From Georgenia faecalis (lineage in GTDB: Bacteria; Actinomycetota; Actinomycetes; Actinomycetales; Actinomycetaceae), in NCBI RefSeq assembly GCF_003710105.1, contig NZ_CP033325.1, positions 868,001 through 932,000 of the forward strand: DNA of 64,000 bases, written 5' to 3'. Below are positions 41,607-49,659 of this stretch, one piece after another. Within the stretch, counting starts at the first letter, position 1. Each line of letters starts with the position of its first letter. Both the position numbers and the translations under genes were made by a program. The notes beneath the pieces were generated by a model. That model saw nothing but the letters and a program-made list of their open reading frames with translations, was not told the origin of the DNA and did no database searches.

Positions 41607-42104
41607 TCAGCGCGGCGGCGGGAGCGTGCGGAGCCAGTCGGCGAAGCCCTCGTTGTTGACCGTGCCCTCCCGGCGTTCCTGCACGTAGGCCATCGCGTCC
41701 GCGCCGCTCAGCCCGAGCACCTCGCGGACGATGAGCGAGACGATGAGCCCCGAGCGGTTGCGCCCGAACGTGCAGTGGACGAGCACGCGGTAGCCGTCCG
41801 CGACCAGCCCGGCGACGAGCTCGGCGAGGCGCAGGGTGAGGGCCGGGGCGGGCAGGTCCTCGCCGTCGACCAGCGGGGACTTGAGGTAGACCAGGCCGTC
41901 GATGTCGTCGGCCGGCGGGAACGCGTCGGCGTCGGCGATGTCGATGACGGCGGTGATGCCGGTGGCACGCACCCACTCGAAGTCGACGGGGCACCCGCCG
42001 TGCCACAGCTGCCCGGGGAGCATCTCGGTGGGCGGGTCGGCCGGCCGGACGCCGGGCAGGTCGACGGGGTCGGTGGTCAGGTTGAACTCGATGTCGGCGC
42101 TCAC
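41607..42104 (-). CDS. Dual-specificity/tyrosine phosphatase family protein
   Basis: A 165-residue cytoplasmic phosphatase. The P-loop C-x5-R is seen in VLVHCTFGRNRSGLIVSL, with Cys nucleophile and Arg. Upstream lie the entry strand GQLWHGGCPVDFEW and VIDIADADAFPPADDIDG, whose Asp residues could act as general acid. The GTG start is at 42104. It reads toward the winged-helix gene, ends 90 bases from it, and lies directly downstream of the ABC operon, 36 bases after the last ATPase stop, so it may be its sixth gene. Substrate unknown. Confidence 0.85.
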   Translation of the reverse strand: MSADIEFNLTTDPVDLPGVRPADPPTEMLPGQLWHGGCPVDFEWVRATGITAVIDIADADAFPPADDIDGLVYLKSPLVDGEDLPAPALTLRLAELVAGLVADGYRVLVHCTFGRNRSGLIVSLIVREVLGLSGADAMAYVQERREGTVNNEGFADWLRTLPPPR

Positions 42105-42140
42105 CCGCTGAGGGTAACCAGGCCCGAGGACGCCTGCCCC

Positions 42141-42980
42141 TCAGGCGTCGGGCAGCTGAGGGACCGCGGCGAGGAGCTGGCGGGTGTAGGGATGCTCGGG
42201 ACGGGTGAAGACCCGCGCGGTGGGCCCCGCCTCGACCACCCGCCCGTCGCGCATGACGACGACGTCCTCGCACAGCTGGCCGACGATGGCCATGTCGTGG
42301 CTCACCATGACCAGCGCCATCCCCAGCTCCTGGCGCAGGCCGGCGAGCAGCGTGATGATCTGACGGCGGACGGTGACGTCGAGCGCGCTCACCGGCTCGT
42401 CGGCGACGAGCACCGCCGGCGACGGGGCGAGCGCGCGGGCGATGGCGATGCGCTGGCGCTGCCCCCCGGAGAACTCCGCGGGGTAGCGCTCGCCCGCGTC
42501 GGCGTCGAGGCCGACGAGGACGAGGAGCTCGGCGACGCGGGCGGGGTGGTCGCCGGGGATGCGCAGCGAGCGCAGCGGCTCGGCGACGACGTCGGCGACC
42601 CGCATCCGCGGGTCGAGGGAGGAGCGGGGGTCCTGGAAGACCGGCTGGACGTCCGTGCGGAACCCGCGCAGCTGCGCCTTGTTGCGCCGACGCAGCGGCT
42701 CCCCGCGGTAGCGGACCTCGCCCGTGTCGGGGCGGTCGAGGCCGAGCAGCAGGCGCAGGAGCGTGGACTTCCCGGCCCCGGACTCGCCGACGACGCCGAT
42801 CCCGCGGCCCGGGTGGATGTCGAGGCTCACGCCGTCGAGCGCCGTCGTCGTCCCGCGCTGGCTGCGGAAGGTGCGCCCGAGACCGCGCCCGGAGAGGATC
42901 GGGACGCCGCCCACCGGGAGGCCGCCCGCGCCGGGGACGTCCGCGGCGTCGGCCGCGCCCGCGGCGAGTGCGGCGCTCAT
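42141..42980 (-). CDS. Peptide-type ABC transporter ATPase (DppF/OppF-like)
   Basis: A 279-residue nucleotide-binding subunit. Walker A GESGAGKST, Q-loop region VFQDPRSSLDPRMRV, signature FSGGQRQRIAIARAL, Walker B VLVADEPVSALD and H-loop VSHDMAIV are all present. The C-terminal extension TRPEHPYTRQLLAAVPQLP is typical of oligopeptide/nickel importer ATPases. The N-terminal 25 residues are Ala/Gly-rich. ATG overlaps the stop of the preceding ATPase gene. Partner of the 42977-43774 ATPase. Confidence 0.93.
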   Translation of the reverse strand: MSAALAAGAADAADVPGAGGLPVGGVPILSGRGLGRTFRSQRGTTTALDGVSLDIHPGRGIGVVGESGAGKSTLLRLLLGLDRPDTGEVRYRGEPLRRRNKAQLRGFRTDVQPVFQDPRSSLDPRMRVADVVAEPLRSLRIPGDHPARVAELLVLVGLDADAGERYPAEFSGGQRQRIAIARALAPSPAVLVADEPVSALDVTVRRQIITLLAGLRQELGMALVMVSHDMAIVGQLCEDVVVMRDGRVVEAGPTARVFTRPEHPYTRQLLAAVPQLPDA

Positions 42981-43774
42981 CGGGCCGTCCCCTCGGGCAG
43001 GCGGGTGACGGCGCGGGCGGAGTCGAGGAGCTCCTGGGTGTAGGCCTCGCGCGCCCCGCCGAGGACGGCGCGCACCGTCGTGCTCTCCACCACGGCGCCG
43101 TCACGCATGACGACGAGGTCCTCGGCGAGCTGGGCGACGACCGGCAGGTCGTGGCTGACGAACACGAGCGCGGTGCCCGTGCGCTCGACGACGTCGGCGA
43201 GCAGGTCGAGGATCTCCGCCTGGACGGTGACGTCGAGCGCCGTCGTCGGCTCGTCCGCGAGGAGCACCCGGGGCCGGCAGGCGAGGGCCATGGCGAGGTT
43301 GGCGCGCTGGCGCTGCCCGCCGGAGAGCTGCCAGGGGAAGGAGTCGAGGACGCGCTCGACGTCGGGCAGGGCGACCAGCTCGCAGAGCCGGCGGGCCTCG
43401 GCGCGCGCCTCGGAGCGGCCCATCCCGCGGTGCAGGCGCAGCGGGCCGGCGATCTGGCGGCCGATGGTCATGAGGGGGTCCAGCGCCGTGAGCGGTTCCT
43501 GGAACACCATGGCGACCTGCGCGCCGCGCACCCGGCGCAGCTCGCGCGCGGGAAGGGTGAGCAGGTCGGTGCCGTCGAGGAGCACCGAGCCGGTCGCGCG
43601 CATCCCCTCGGGCAGGAGCCCGAGGATCGCCAGTGCCGTCATCGACTTGCCGGAGCCGGACTCGCCGATGAGGCCGAGCCGGCCCCCGGCGTCGAGGGAC
43701 CAGCTGACGCCGTCGAGGATGGTGGCCCCGGACGCCGTGCGGACGGTGAGGTCGCGGACCTCGAGGACGCTCAT
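42977..43774 (-). CDS. Peptide-type ABC transporter ATPase (DppD/OppD-like)
   Basis: A 265-residue ATPase. Visible are LEVRDLTVRTASGATILDGV, Walker A GESGSGKSM, VFQEPLTALDPLMTIGRQIA, signature LSGGQRQRANLAMALACRP, Walker B VLLADEPTTALDVTVQAEIL and H-loop FVSHDLPVV. It overlaps both neighbours by 4 bases (ATGA), so the operon is tightly coupled. The two ATPases form the heterodimeric engine of the importer. Its C-terminal tail is shorter than the OppD form that carries an iron-sulfur motif. Confidence 0.93.
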   Translation of the reverse strand: MSVLEVRDLTVRTASGATILDGVSWSLDAGGRLGLIGESGSGKSMTALAILGLLPEGMRATGSVLLDGTDLLTLPARELRRVRGAQVAMVFQEPLTALDPLMTIGRQIAGPLRLHRGMGRSEARAEARRLCELVALPDVERVLDSFPWQLSGGQRQRANLAMALACRPRVLLADEPTTALDVTVQAEILDLLADVVERTGTALVFVSHDLPVVAQLAEDLVVMRDGAVVESTTVRAVLGGAREAYTQELLDSARAVTRLPEGTAR

Positions 43775-44682
43775 CGCCGGCCTCCCAGGCTGGGGTCGCG
43801 GCGCTCGCGGATGCCGTCGCCGAGGAGGTTGAGGCCGAGGACGAACGCGGCGATGGCGACGCCGGGGAAGATCGCCCCCCACGGCTGCACGCCGATGGTG
43901 CTCTGGGCCTCGCGGAGCATCCGCCCCCACGACGCCTGGGGCGGGGGCGCGCCGAGCCCGAGGTAGGACAGGGAGGCCTCGGACAGCACGGCGCCGCCGG
44001 CGAGCAGCATGAGCTGGACGAGGAGGGTGGGCGTGATGTTCGGCAGGACGTGGCGCAGAACCGTGCCCCAGTAGCCGGTGCCGGACGCCGCCGCGGCGGT
44101 GATGTAGTCCTCGCGCAGGACGCGCGCCGTGTTGACGCGGGTGACCCGCGCGATGACGGCCGAGCCGGCGAGCCCGATGGCGACGATGGCCGAGCTCATC
44201 GACGCCCCGCGCACCGTGACGATGAGCATGGCGAGCAGGAGCGTGGGGAAGGCGATGAGGAGGTCGACGACGGACTGCAGCGCGACGTCGAGCCACCGCG
44301 TCGTCGTCGCCGCGACGATGCCGACGAGGACGCCGATGGCCGCCGCGATCGCCGTCGTCGACGCCGCGACGAGGACGGCGTTGCCGGCGCCGTCGAGCAG
44401 CTGGGTGAACAGGTCGCGCCCGAGGCGGTCGGTGCCGGCCCAGTGCTCCGCCGACGGCCCGCCCAGGCGGGGGCCGGAGTCGTCGGTGAGCGGGTAGGGC
44501 GACCACACGAGGGAGACCAGGCCGGCGAGGACGACGAGGCCGACGAGCAGCGCGCCGACGGTGAAGGAGACGCTGCGGGCGGCGCGGCGGCGACCGCGGC
44601 CCCGGCGCCCGGGGGCGGTGCCGGCGTCGACCGGCGTGGCCTCGGCGCTGGTGGTGGCGAGGATGGTGAGGTCGTCGCTCAT
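43771..44682 (-). CDS. Peptide-type ABC transporter permease (DppC/OppC-like)
   Basis: A 303-residue inner-membrane permease. After a basic cytoplasmic lead (GRRGRGRRRAARS) and first membrane segment (LLVGLVVLAGLVSLVW) comes the OppC-type extracytoplasmic motif EHWAGTDRLGRDLFTQLLDG, then five more segments. The EAA coupling loop is REDYITAAAASGTGYWGTVL. The C-terminal signature is GAVLSEASLSYLGLGAPPPQ. ATG overlaps the upstream permease stop. Paired with the DppB-like permease. Confidence 0.93.
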   Translation of the reverse strand: MSDDLTILATTSAEATPVDAGTAPGRRGRGRRRAARSVSFTVGALLVGLVVLAGLVSLVWSPYPLTDDSGPRLGGPSAEHWAGTDRLGRDLFTQLLDGAGNAVLVAASTTAIAAAIGVLVGIVAATTTRWLDVALQSVVDLLIAFPTLLLAMLIVTVRGASMSSAIVAIGLAGSAVIARVTRVNTARVLREDYITAAAASGTGYWGTVLRHVLPNITPTLLVQLMLLAGGAVLSEASLSYLGLGAPPPQASWGRMLREAQSTIGVQPWGAIFPGVAIAAFVLGLNLLGDGIRERRDPSLGGRR

Positions 44683-45644
44683 GCTGCCCCCACCACGGAC
44701 GAGGACCGCAGGCGCGGGTCGATCCAGCGCTGGAGCAGGTCGATCGCGAAGTTCACGAGGAGGACGACGGCGGTGATCGCCAGGACCAGCGTCTGCACTA
44801 CCGGCAGGTCGCGTCCCAGCACCGAGGACAGCAGCAGCGAGCCCAGCCCCGGCAGGGCGAAGACCGCCTCGACGACGACGGCGCCGAGCAGCGACGTCGC
44901 CAGCTCGATCCCGAGGATGGCGACCACCGGCACCGCTCCGTTGCGCAGGCCGTGGCGGGCCAGGGCCTGGGTGCGGCTGTAGCCCAGGGACCGGGCGGTG
45001 CGGATGTAGTCCTGCCCGAGGACGTCGAGGGTGGCGGAGCGGACGTAGCGGACCATGACGGACGACATCGCCACCGCCACGGTGATGCCCGGCAGGGCCA
45101 GGGCCTCGACCGCCGCGGCCGGGTCCGCCCAGCCGGCGCGGGGGAAGCCGCCCGAGGGCAGCCACCCCAGCCGCAGCGCGAACACCCAGGTGAGCAGGAC
45201 GCCCACCCAGAAGATCGGCACCGCGACGCCGAGCTGGGACAGGGTGGAGACGGCGAGCCCGAGGGCGCTGCGGCGGCGGACCGCCGCGAGGACGCCCACT
45301 GGGACGGAGATCAGCACCGAGAGGACGAACGCCCCCAGGCTCAGCGGCACGGTGATGGACAGGCGGTCCGCGATGAGGTCGGCGACCGGCACCCGCGAGA
45401 CGAACGACGTCCCGGCGTCGCCCCCGAGGATGCCGGTCACCCACTGCGCGTACTGCGTGAGCACCGGCTGGTCGGTGCCGAGGTCGCGCCGCAGCTGCTC
45501 GAGCTGCTCCGTCGTCGTGCCCACGCCCAGGCTCACCCCGGCGCTGTCACCGGGCAGGAGCCGCAGGATGACGAAGACGACGAGGCTGGCGAGGACGAGG
45601 GAGGCGAGGAGCACCCCCAGCCGCAGCGCGACGTAGCGGACCAC
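44679..45644 (-). CDS. Peptide-type ABC transporter permease (DppB/OppB-like)
   Basis: A 321-residue permease with six membrane segments. The first is followed by the DppB-type RLLPGDSAGVSLGVGTTTEQ and LRRDLGTDQPVLTQYAQWVT loop. The EAA motif region is LGQDYIRTARSLGYSRTQAL, and GAVVVEAVFALPGLGSLLLS is the family signature. The GTG start at 45644 sits 5 bases after the stop of the binding-protein gene. With DppC-like, two ATPases and the lipoprotein it makes a complete importer. Confidence 0.93.
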   Translation of the reverse strand: MVRYVALRLGVLLASLVLASLVVFVILRLLPGDSAGVSLGVGTTTEQLEQLRRDLGTDQPVLTQYAQWVTGILGGDAGTSFVSRVPVADLIADRLSITVPLSLGAFVLSVLISVPVGVLAAVRRRSALGLAVSTLSQLGVAVPIFWVGVLLTWVFALRLGWLPSGGFPRAGWADPAAAVEALALPGITVAVAMSSVMVRYVRSATLDVLGQDYIRTARSLGYSRTQALARHGLRNGAVPVVAILGIELATSLLGAVVVEAVFALPGLGSLLLSSVLGRDLPVVQTLVLAITAVVLLVNFAIDLLQRWIDPRLRSSSVVGAA

Positions 45645-45649
45645 GGGGC

Positions 45650-47161
45650 TCAGGACTCCCGGGTGATGTCGGCGACGTAGAAGCTCTCCGTCACCTGGTC
45701 GACCGGGAAGCCGGTGACGCCGGCGGCGGCCACGCGGATCTGCGGCTCGAGGTAGAGCCACGCGGAGGCGGCCTCCTCGGCCATGAGGACGTTGGCCTGG
45801 CTCAGGAGCTCGGCCTGCTCCTCCTCGCTGCCGGCCCGCTCGGAGTCGGCGACGAGCTGCTGGACCTCGGCGCTGTCGTAGCCCCAGTAGAAGTCGGGGT
45901 TGGCGTACCAGAGCATGTCGCGGGGGTTGACGTGCCCCATGAGCGTGGTCTCGAAGTCGTGGTTGGTGTAGATCCGCTCGTACCACGTGGCGTCGTCGAT
46001 GGGGTTGAGCTCGAGGGTGACGCCGACGTCGGCGAGGTCGCTCTGGAGGAGCTGGGCGATGGTCTCCTCGGTGTCCCCGGCGACGTAGTCGAGGGTGATG
46101 GTGAGGTCCTCGACCCCGGCCTCGCCGAGGAGCTGACGCGCGGACTCGGGGTCGTAGGCATGCGTGTCGGCGACGTCGACGAACCACGGGTCGGTGGGGG
46201 GCACCATGGAGCCCACCACCTCACCGCGCCCGGCCCAGACCGCCTCGAGGATCGACTCGCGGTCGATCGCCCGGTACAGGCCCTGGCGCACGCGGACGTC
46301 GTCGAACGGGGCGACGCGGTCGTTGAACGCCCAGATCTGCTTCGTCGTCGAGCTGCCCTCGGAGATGGTGAACGCGTCGTTGCCCTCGAACTGGGCGAGC
46401 TGGTCGGGGGAGTCCTCGGCGATGACGAGGTCGAGGTCCCCGGTGAGCAGCGCGTTGTTGAGCGCGGTGGTGTCGGTGAAGAAGCGGAACGTCACGCCGT
46501 CGTTCGCGGGGGCGTCGCCCCAGTACTCCTCGTAGGGGGCGATGGTGAGGTAGTCGCCCTGCGCCCACTCGACGAGCTCGTACGGGCCGGTGCCGTTCTC
46601 GGTGGTGTGCTCGGTGTCCCCGTCCTTCACGATCGTCACGCCGGCGAGGTAGAAGAGGAGCGAGCGGGTCGGGGCGGAGAGGACCACCTCGACGGTCTGC
46701 TCGTCGACGGCGGTGATCCGGTCCATGACGGCGAGGTCGGACTTGCGGGCGGCCACCGACTCGTCGGAGATGATCTCGGTGAGCGCCCATACGGCGTCGG
46801 CCGAGGTGAAGGGCGTGCCGTCGTGGAAGGTGACGCCCTCGCGCAGGTGGAACGTGTAGGTGAGGGCGTCCTCGGAGATGTCCCAGGTCTCGGCGAGCGC
46901 GGGGACGATCTCGCCGTCGACGTCGATGGCGACGAGCGGCTCGTAGACGTTGCGCGTCATGGTCTGGGAGACGCCGGAGCTGCCCCCGACGAAGCGTTGG
47001 AGGCTGGTGGGCTCGTTGGTGGAGCCGATGACGATCTCGTTCTCGCCGGGCTGGGCGGCACCGGCGGTGTCGTCCGCCGAGCCGCCGCCGCTGCCGCACG
47101 CGGCGAGGGCCAGGGTGGCGACGGCGGCGAGGGCGGTGGTCTTGAGAGTCCGCAAGGACAT
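45650..47161 (-). CDS. ABC transporter substrate-binding lipoprotein (SBP family 5, DppA-like)
   Basis: A 503-residue lipoprotein with signal peptide and lipobox LALAAC, then the family-5 core: PTSLQRFVGGSSGVSQTMTR, AETWDISEDALTYTFHLREG, TFHDGTPFTSADAVWALTEI and NGTGPYELVEWAQGDYLTIA. It binds peptides or related small molecules outside the membrane for delivery to the two permeases; the pocket gives no clear hint of substrate. The ATG at 47161 fits the signal peptide; a TTG at 47206 would add 15 residues. A cysteine-type leader peptide is encoded 141 bases upstream, suggesting a sulfur-responsive importer. Confidence 0.92.
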   Translation of the reverse strand: MSLRTLKTTALAAVATLALAACGSGGGSADDTAGAAQPGENEIVIGSTNEPTSLQRFVGGSSGVSQTMTRNVYEPLVAIDVDGEIVPALAETWDISEDALTYTFHLREGVTFHDGTPFTSADAVWALTEIISDESVAARKSDLAVMDRITAVDEQTVEVVLSAPTRSLLFYLAGVTIVKDGDTEHTTENGTGPYELVEWAQGDYLTIAPYEEYWGDAPANDGVTFRFFTDTTALNNALLTGDLDLVIAEDSPDQLAQFEGNDAFTISEGSSTTKQIWAFNDRVAPFDDVRVRQGLYRAIDRESILEAVWAGRGEVVGSMVPPTDPWFVDVADTHAYDPESARQLLGEAGVEDLTITLDYVAGDTEETIAQLLQSDLADVGVTLELNPIDDATWYERIYTNHDFETTLMGHVNPRDMLWYANPDFYWGYDSAEVQQLVADSERAGSEEEQAELLSQANVLMAEEAASAWLYLEPQIRVAAAGVTGFPVDQVTESFYVADITRES

Positions 47162-47507
47162 GGCAATCCGATCGTGCAGGGCCCGTGAGCGGGCGCGGGG
47201 TCGCAAGGCGGGCGGGAGCCGAGCCGAGCCGAGGGATGACCGCCCGGTAGGGCTGGTCGGAGGCCCCGGGGTGCGGGGCGGGGGAGCCGGGTACGGCTCA
47301 GGTCAGCGGCAGCGCCGACAACACCCCATGCTCTGGGTGCGCTGCAGGTCGATGTGCAGGCGGCAGACCAGGACGAGCTCGCTCATAGTGGGATCAAGCG
47401 TCTCACGGCTCGGAGTAGTCCCCGACTGCGAATGACGAAGATCACCCAAGGCCTCCTCCGATTGCTTGACACTTGCGAAAGTAGAAAGCATCTGCGACGC
47501 TCACGAC
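47162..47507. promoter_or_regulatory. Divergent control region: importer leader and membrane-protein promoter
   Basis: The gap between the divergent importer and membrane-protein genes. Its left part is the attenuator leader described at 47303-47386. To the right, TTGACA at 47466-47471 is a consensus -35, with the dyad-like ACTTGCGAAAGT (47471-47482) and GAAAGC (47484-47489) following; no clean -10 is placed at 17 bases. ACTTGCGAAAGT is a likely operator for the winged-helix regulator. Confidence 0.45.
47303..47386 (-). CDS. Leader peptide of a putative cysteine-responsive attenuator
   Basis: A 27-residue peptide, MSELVLVCRLHIDLQRTQSM then GCCRRCR. It matches the actinobacterial putative-leader-peptide pattern (hydrophobic start, R-x-H-I/V-D-L-x-R core, Cys near the end) found before sulfur and transport genes. 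Four Cys codons, three near the stop, would stall ribosomes when Cys-tRNA is scarce. No ribosome site precedes ATG 47386, so it may be leaderless. Between its stop and the importer gene there are GC dyads (GAGCCG with CGGCTC just after the stop) that could form terminator or antiterminator. Confidence 0.75.
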   Translation of the reverse strand: MSELVLVCRLHIDLQRTQSMGCCRRCR

Positions 47508-47966
47508 ATGATCAACATGGACGCTGCCCTCCGGTCCGCGGACCGCGCAGCCGCTGCTCCCTTCCTCCAGACCCCGCGCATCCCCGCCTGGTACCCGTTC
47601 GCCATGGCGACCTACTTCACGGCCGTCTTCGGCGCCTTCCTCCTGCTGCGGGACGGCCGGGTCGTCCCGGGCGCGGTCCTCCTCCTGCTGGCCGTGGCCG
47701 CCGTCCTGGCCCAGGCAACGCTGACCCGGGCCCGGTGGGGCACCTGGCCACGCCTGTCCGAGGCGCCGGCCGAGATCAGGCGCGCGTTCGCGCTCTACGT
47801 GCTCCTGGCCGTGGCCGCCATCATCGCGTCCGTGGGCGTCTGGTCCTGGGTCGGGGCCGCAGGCGGCCTCGCCGCGGTCTTCCTCACCGCACTGGCCGTC
47901 GTCTGGGCCTACGAGTTCCGGTTGTACCCCGCGGCCGCCCGGCAGGTCCGGCAGCGGCTGGCATGA
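47508..47966 (+). CDS. Four-TM membrane protein (second copy of the module)
   Basis: A 152-residue membrane protein: short polar start (MINMDAALRSADRAAAAPF), WYPFAMATYFTAVFGAFLLL, VPGAVLLLLAVAAVLAQATL, ALYVLLAVAAIIASVGVWSW and GGLAAVFLTALAVVWAYEFR, then a basic end. Architecture and partner gene equal those at 40730, so the two loci are paralogous. The stop overlaps the regulator ATG (ATGA). Start at ATG 47508 (another ATG at 47517). Function unknown. Confidence 0.8.
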   Translation: MINMDAALRSADRAAAAPFLQTPRIPAWYPFAMATYFTAVFGAFLLLRDGRVVPGAVLLLLAVAAVLAQATLTRARWGTWPRLSEAPAEIRRAFALYVLLAVAAIIASVGVWSWVGAAGGLAAVFLTALAVVWAYEFRLYPAAARQVRQRLA

Positions 47967-48280
47967 GCTCCCCCCTGGACGGGCTCGACCCGATCCTCAA
48001 CCAGCCCAAGCGCCTGGCCGCGATCGCCATGGTGGCCGCGAGCACGTCGTGCGACTTCCCGTTCCTGCGCGACCAGCTCGAGCTCAGCGACTCCGACCTC
48101 TCCCGGCACATGACCGCGCTGAGCCAGGCCGGCTACGTGACGATCCGCAAGAGCGGGGGCGGTCGCGGCAGCACGACGACCTACGCGATCACCAAGACCG
48201 GCCGCGCCGCGTACGGGCGGCACCGCGACACGCTGACCGCGTTCCTCGCCGCCCACGACCCCGGGACGTCGTCCCCGTGA
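47963..48280 (+). CDS. Winged-helix transcriptional regulator (second copy of the module)
   Basis: A 105-residue winged helix: LDPILNQPKRLAAIAMVAAS, FPFLRDQLELSDSDLSRHMT, ALSQAGYVTIRKSGGGRGST then TTYAITKTGRAAYGRHRDTL. It aligns with the protein at 41205 over its whole length. Coupled to the membrane protein gene by ATGA overlap. The likely job is repression of its own operon, with the small dyads upstream as candidate sites. Confidence 0.85.
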   Translation: MSSPLDGLDPILNQPKRLAAIAMVAASTSCDFPFLRDQLELSDSDLSRHMTALSQAGYVTIRKSGGGRGSTTTYAITKTGRAAYGRHRDTLTAFLAAHDPGTSSP

Positions 48281-48407
48281 CGAGGGGCGCACTGCCGGGG
48301 AGTGACATGGACCCCGGCCGGCGCGGGCCGGACAATCACCCCGTGACCCCCCTCGTGCCGCTGCCCGCCGACCTCTTCGCCACCCCGCGGACCCGGTGGG
48401 GGAAGCG

Positions 48408-49577
48408 GTGACCTACCTCGACCACGCGGCCACCACCGCCGTCCGGCCCGAGGCCGCGGAGGCGTTCGCCCGCGAGCTGGCCCGCCCGGGCAATCCCTCC
48501 TCCCTGCACGCCGCGGGCCGCGATGCCCGACGGCGGGTGGAGGAGTCCCGCGAGGCCGTCGCCGCGGCCCTGGGTGCCCAGCCGGGTGAGGTCGTCTTCA
48601 CGTCCGGCGGCACCGAGGCCGACAACCTCGCCGTCAAGGGGACGTTCTGGTCCCGTCGCGCCGCCGACCCCGTCCGCACACGTGTGCTGGTCAGCGCCGT
48701 CGAGCACCCCGCCGTGCTCGACGCCACCGACTGGCTCGCCGACCACGAGTCCGCCGACGTCGTCCGGCTCCCGGTCGACGCCGCCGGCCGCCTCGACCTC
48801 GCCGCGCTCGCGGCCGAGCTCCGCGCGCACGGCGAGCGGACCGCCCTGGTCTCAGTGATGTGGGCGAACAACGAGGTGGGGACCGTCCAGCCCTTGCCGG
48901 AGGTGGTCGCCGCCGCCCGCGCCGCCGGCGTGCCCGTCCACTCCGACGCCGTCCAGGCGGTCGGGCACGTGCCGGTGGACTTCGCCGCCTCCGGGCTCGA
49001 CGCCATGACGGTGTCGGGGCACAAGCTCGGCGCCCCCATCGGCGTCGGCGCCCTCCTCGCCCGGCGCGAGCTGGGGCTCGTGCCGGTCGAGCACGGCGGC
49101 GGGCAGGAGCGCGGTGTGCGGTCGGGGACGCTGAGCACGCCCGCGATCTGCGCGTTCGCCGCCGCGGTGGGCGCCGCCGTCGCCGAGCAGGAGGCGGAGG
49201 CCGCGCGCCTCGCCGTCCTGCGCGCCGACCTCGTCCGCGGGGTCCTCGCGGCGGTGCCGGGCGCCCGGCTCAGCGGGCCCGAGGACCCCGCGGCTGCCCT
49301 GCCGCAGACCGCCCACTTCACCTTCGACGGCTGCGATGCCGACGCCCTGCTCTTCGGCCTCGACATGGCGGGCGTGAGCGCGTCGTCGGGGTCGGCCTGC
49401 CAGGCGGGGGTCCAGGAGCCCTCGCACGTCCTCCTCGCCATGGGGCGGGACCTGGCCCAGGCGCGCTCCGCCGTCCGGCTCACCCTCGGGTGGACCTCCA
49501 CGGCCGACGACGTCGCCGCGGTGCTCGCCGCGCTGCCCGGCGTCGTCGAGCGCGCCCGCGCCGCCCGCACCCGCTGA
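48408..49577 (+). CDS. Cysteine desulfurase (NifS/IscS family)
   Basis: Takes sulfur from cysteine as a persulfide for Fe-S clusters or thio-modified tRNA. The 389-residue PLP enzyme shows [15 protein letters not shown], the PLP lysine in [15 protein letters not shown], substrate region [13 protein letters not shown] and the catalytic Cys loop [22 protein letters not shown] 48408 is preferred because homologues begin T-Y-L-D-H-A; GTG 48396 is in frame. mnmA follows after 82 bases, so the enzyme most likely donates sulfur to MnmA (IscS-type role). Confidence 0.94.
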   Translation: MTYLDHAATTAVRPEAAEAFARELARPGNPSSLHAAGRDARRRVEESREAVAAALGAQPGEVVFTSGGTEADNLAVKGTFWSRRAADPVRTRVLVSAVEHPAVLDATDWLADHESADVVRLPVDAAGRLDLAALAAELRAHGERTALVSVMWANNEVGTVQPLPEVVAAARAAGVPVHSDAVQAVGHVPVDFAASGLDAMTVSGHKLGAPIGVGALLARRELGLVPVEHGGGQERGVRSGTLSTPAICAFAAAVGAAVAEQEAEAARLAVLRADLVRGVLAAVPGARLSGPEDPAAALPQTAHFTFDGCDADALLFGLDMAGVSASSGSACQAGVQEPSHVLLAMGRDLAQARSAVRLTLGWTSTADDVAAVLAALPGVVERARAARTR

Positions 49578-49659
49578 CGCCCGTGGGCGCGGGCCCCCGT
49601 CCGTCGGGCGCCCGCGGTTACCCTGGGACGCGCTGAACGAGCCGAGCGAAGGAGGCACG

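Noticed and set aside
48307-48411. Short open frame overlapping the cysteine desulfurase start
   Set aside because: 34 codons ending in a GTGA overlap, but with Pro/Arg-rich composition, no ribosome site and no known counterpart; kept as unproven.
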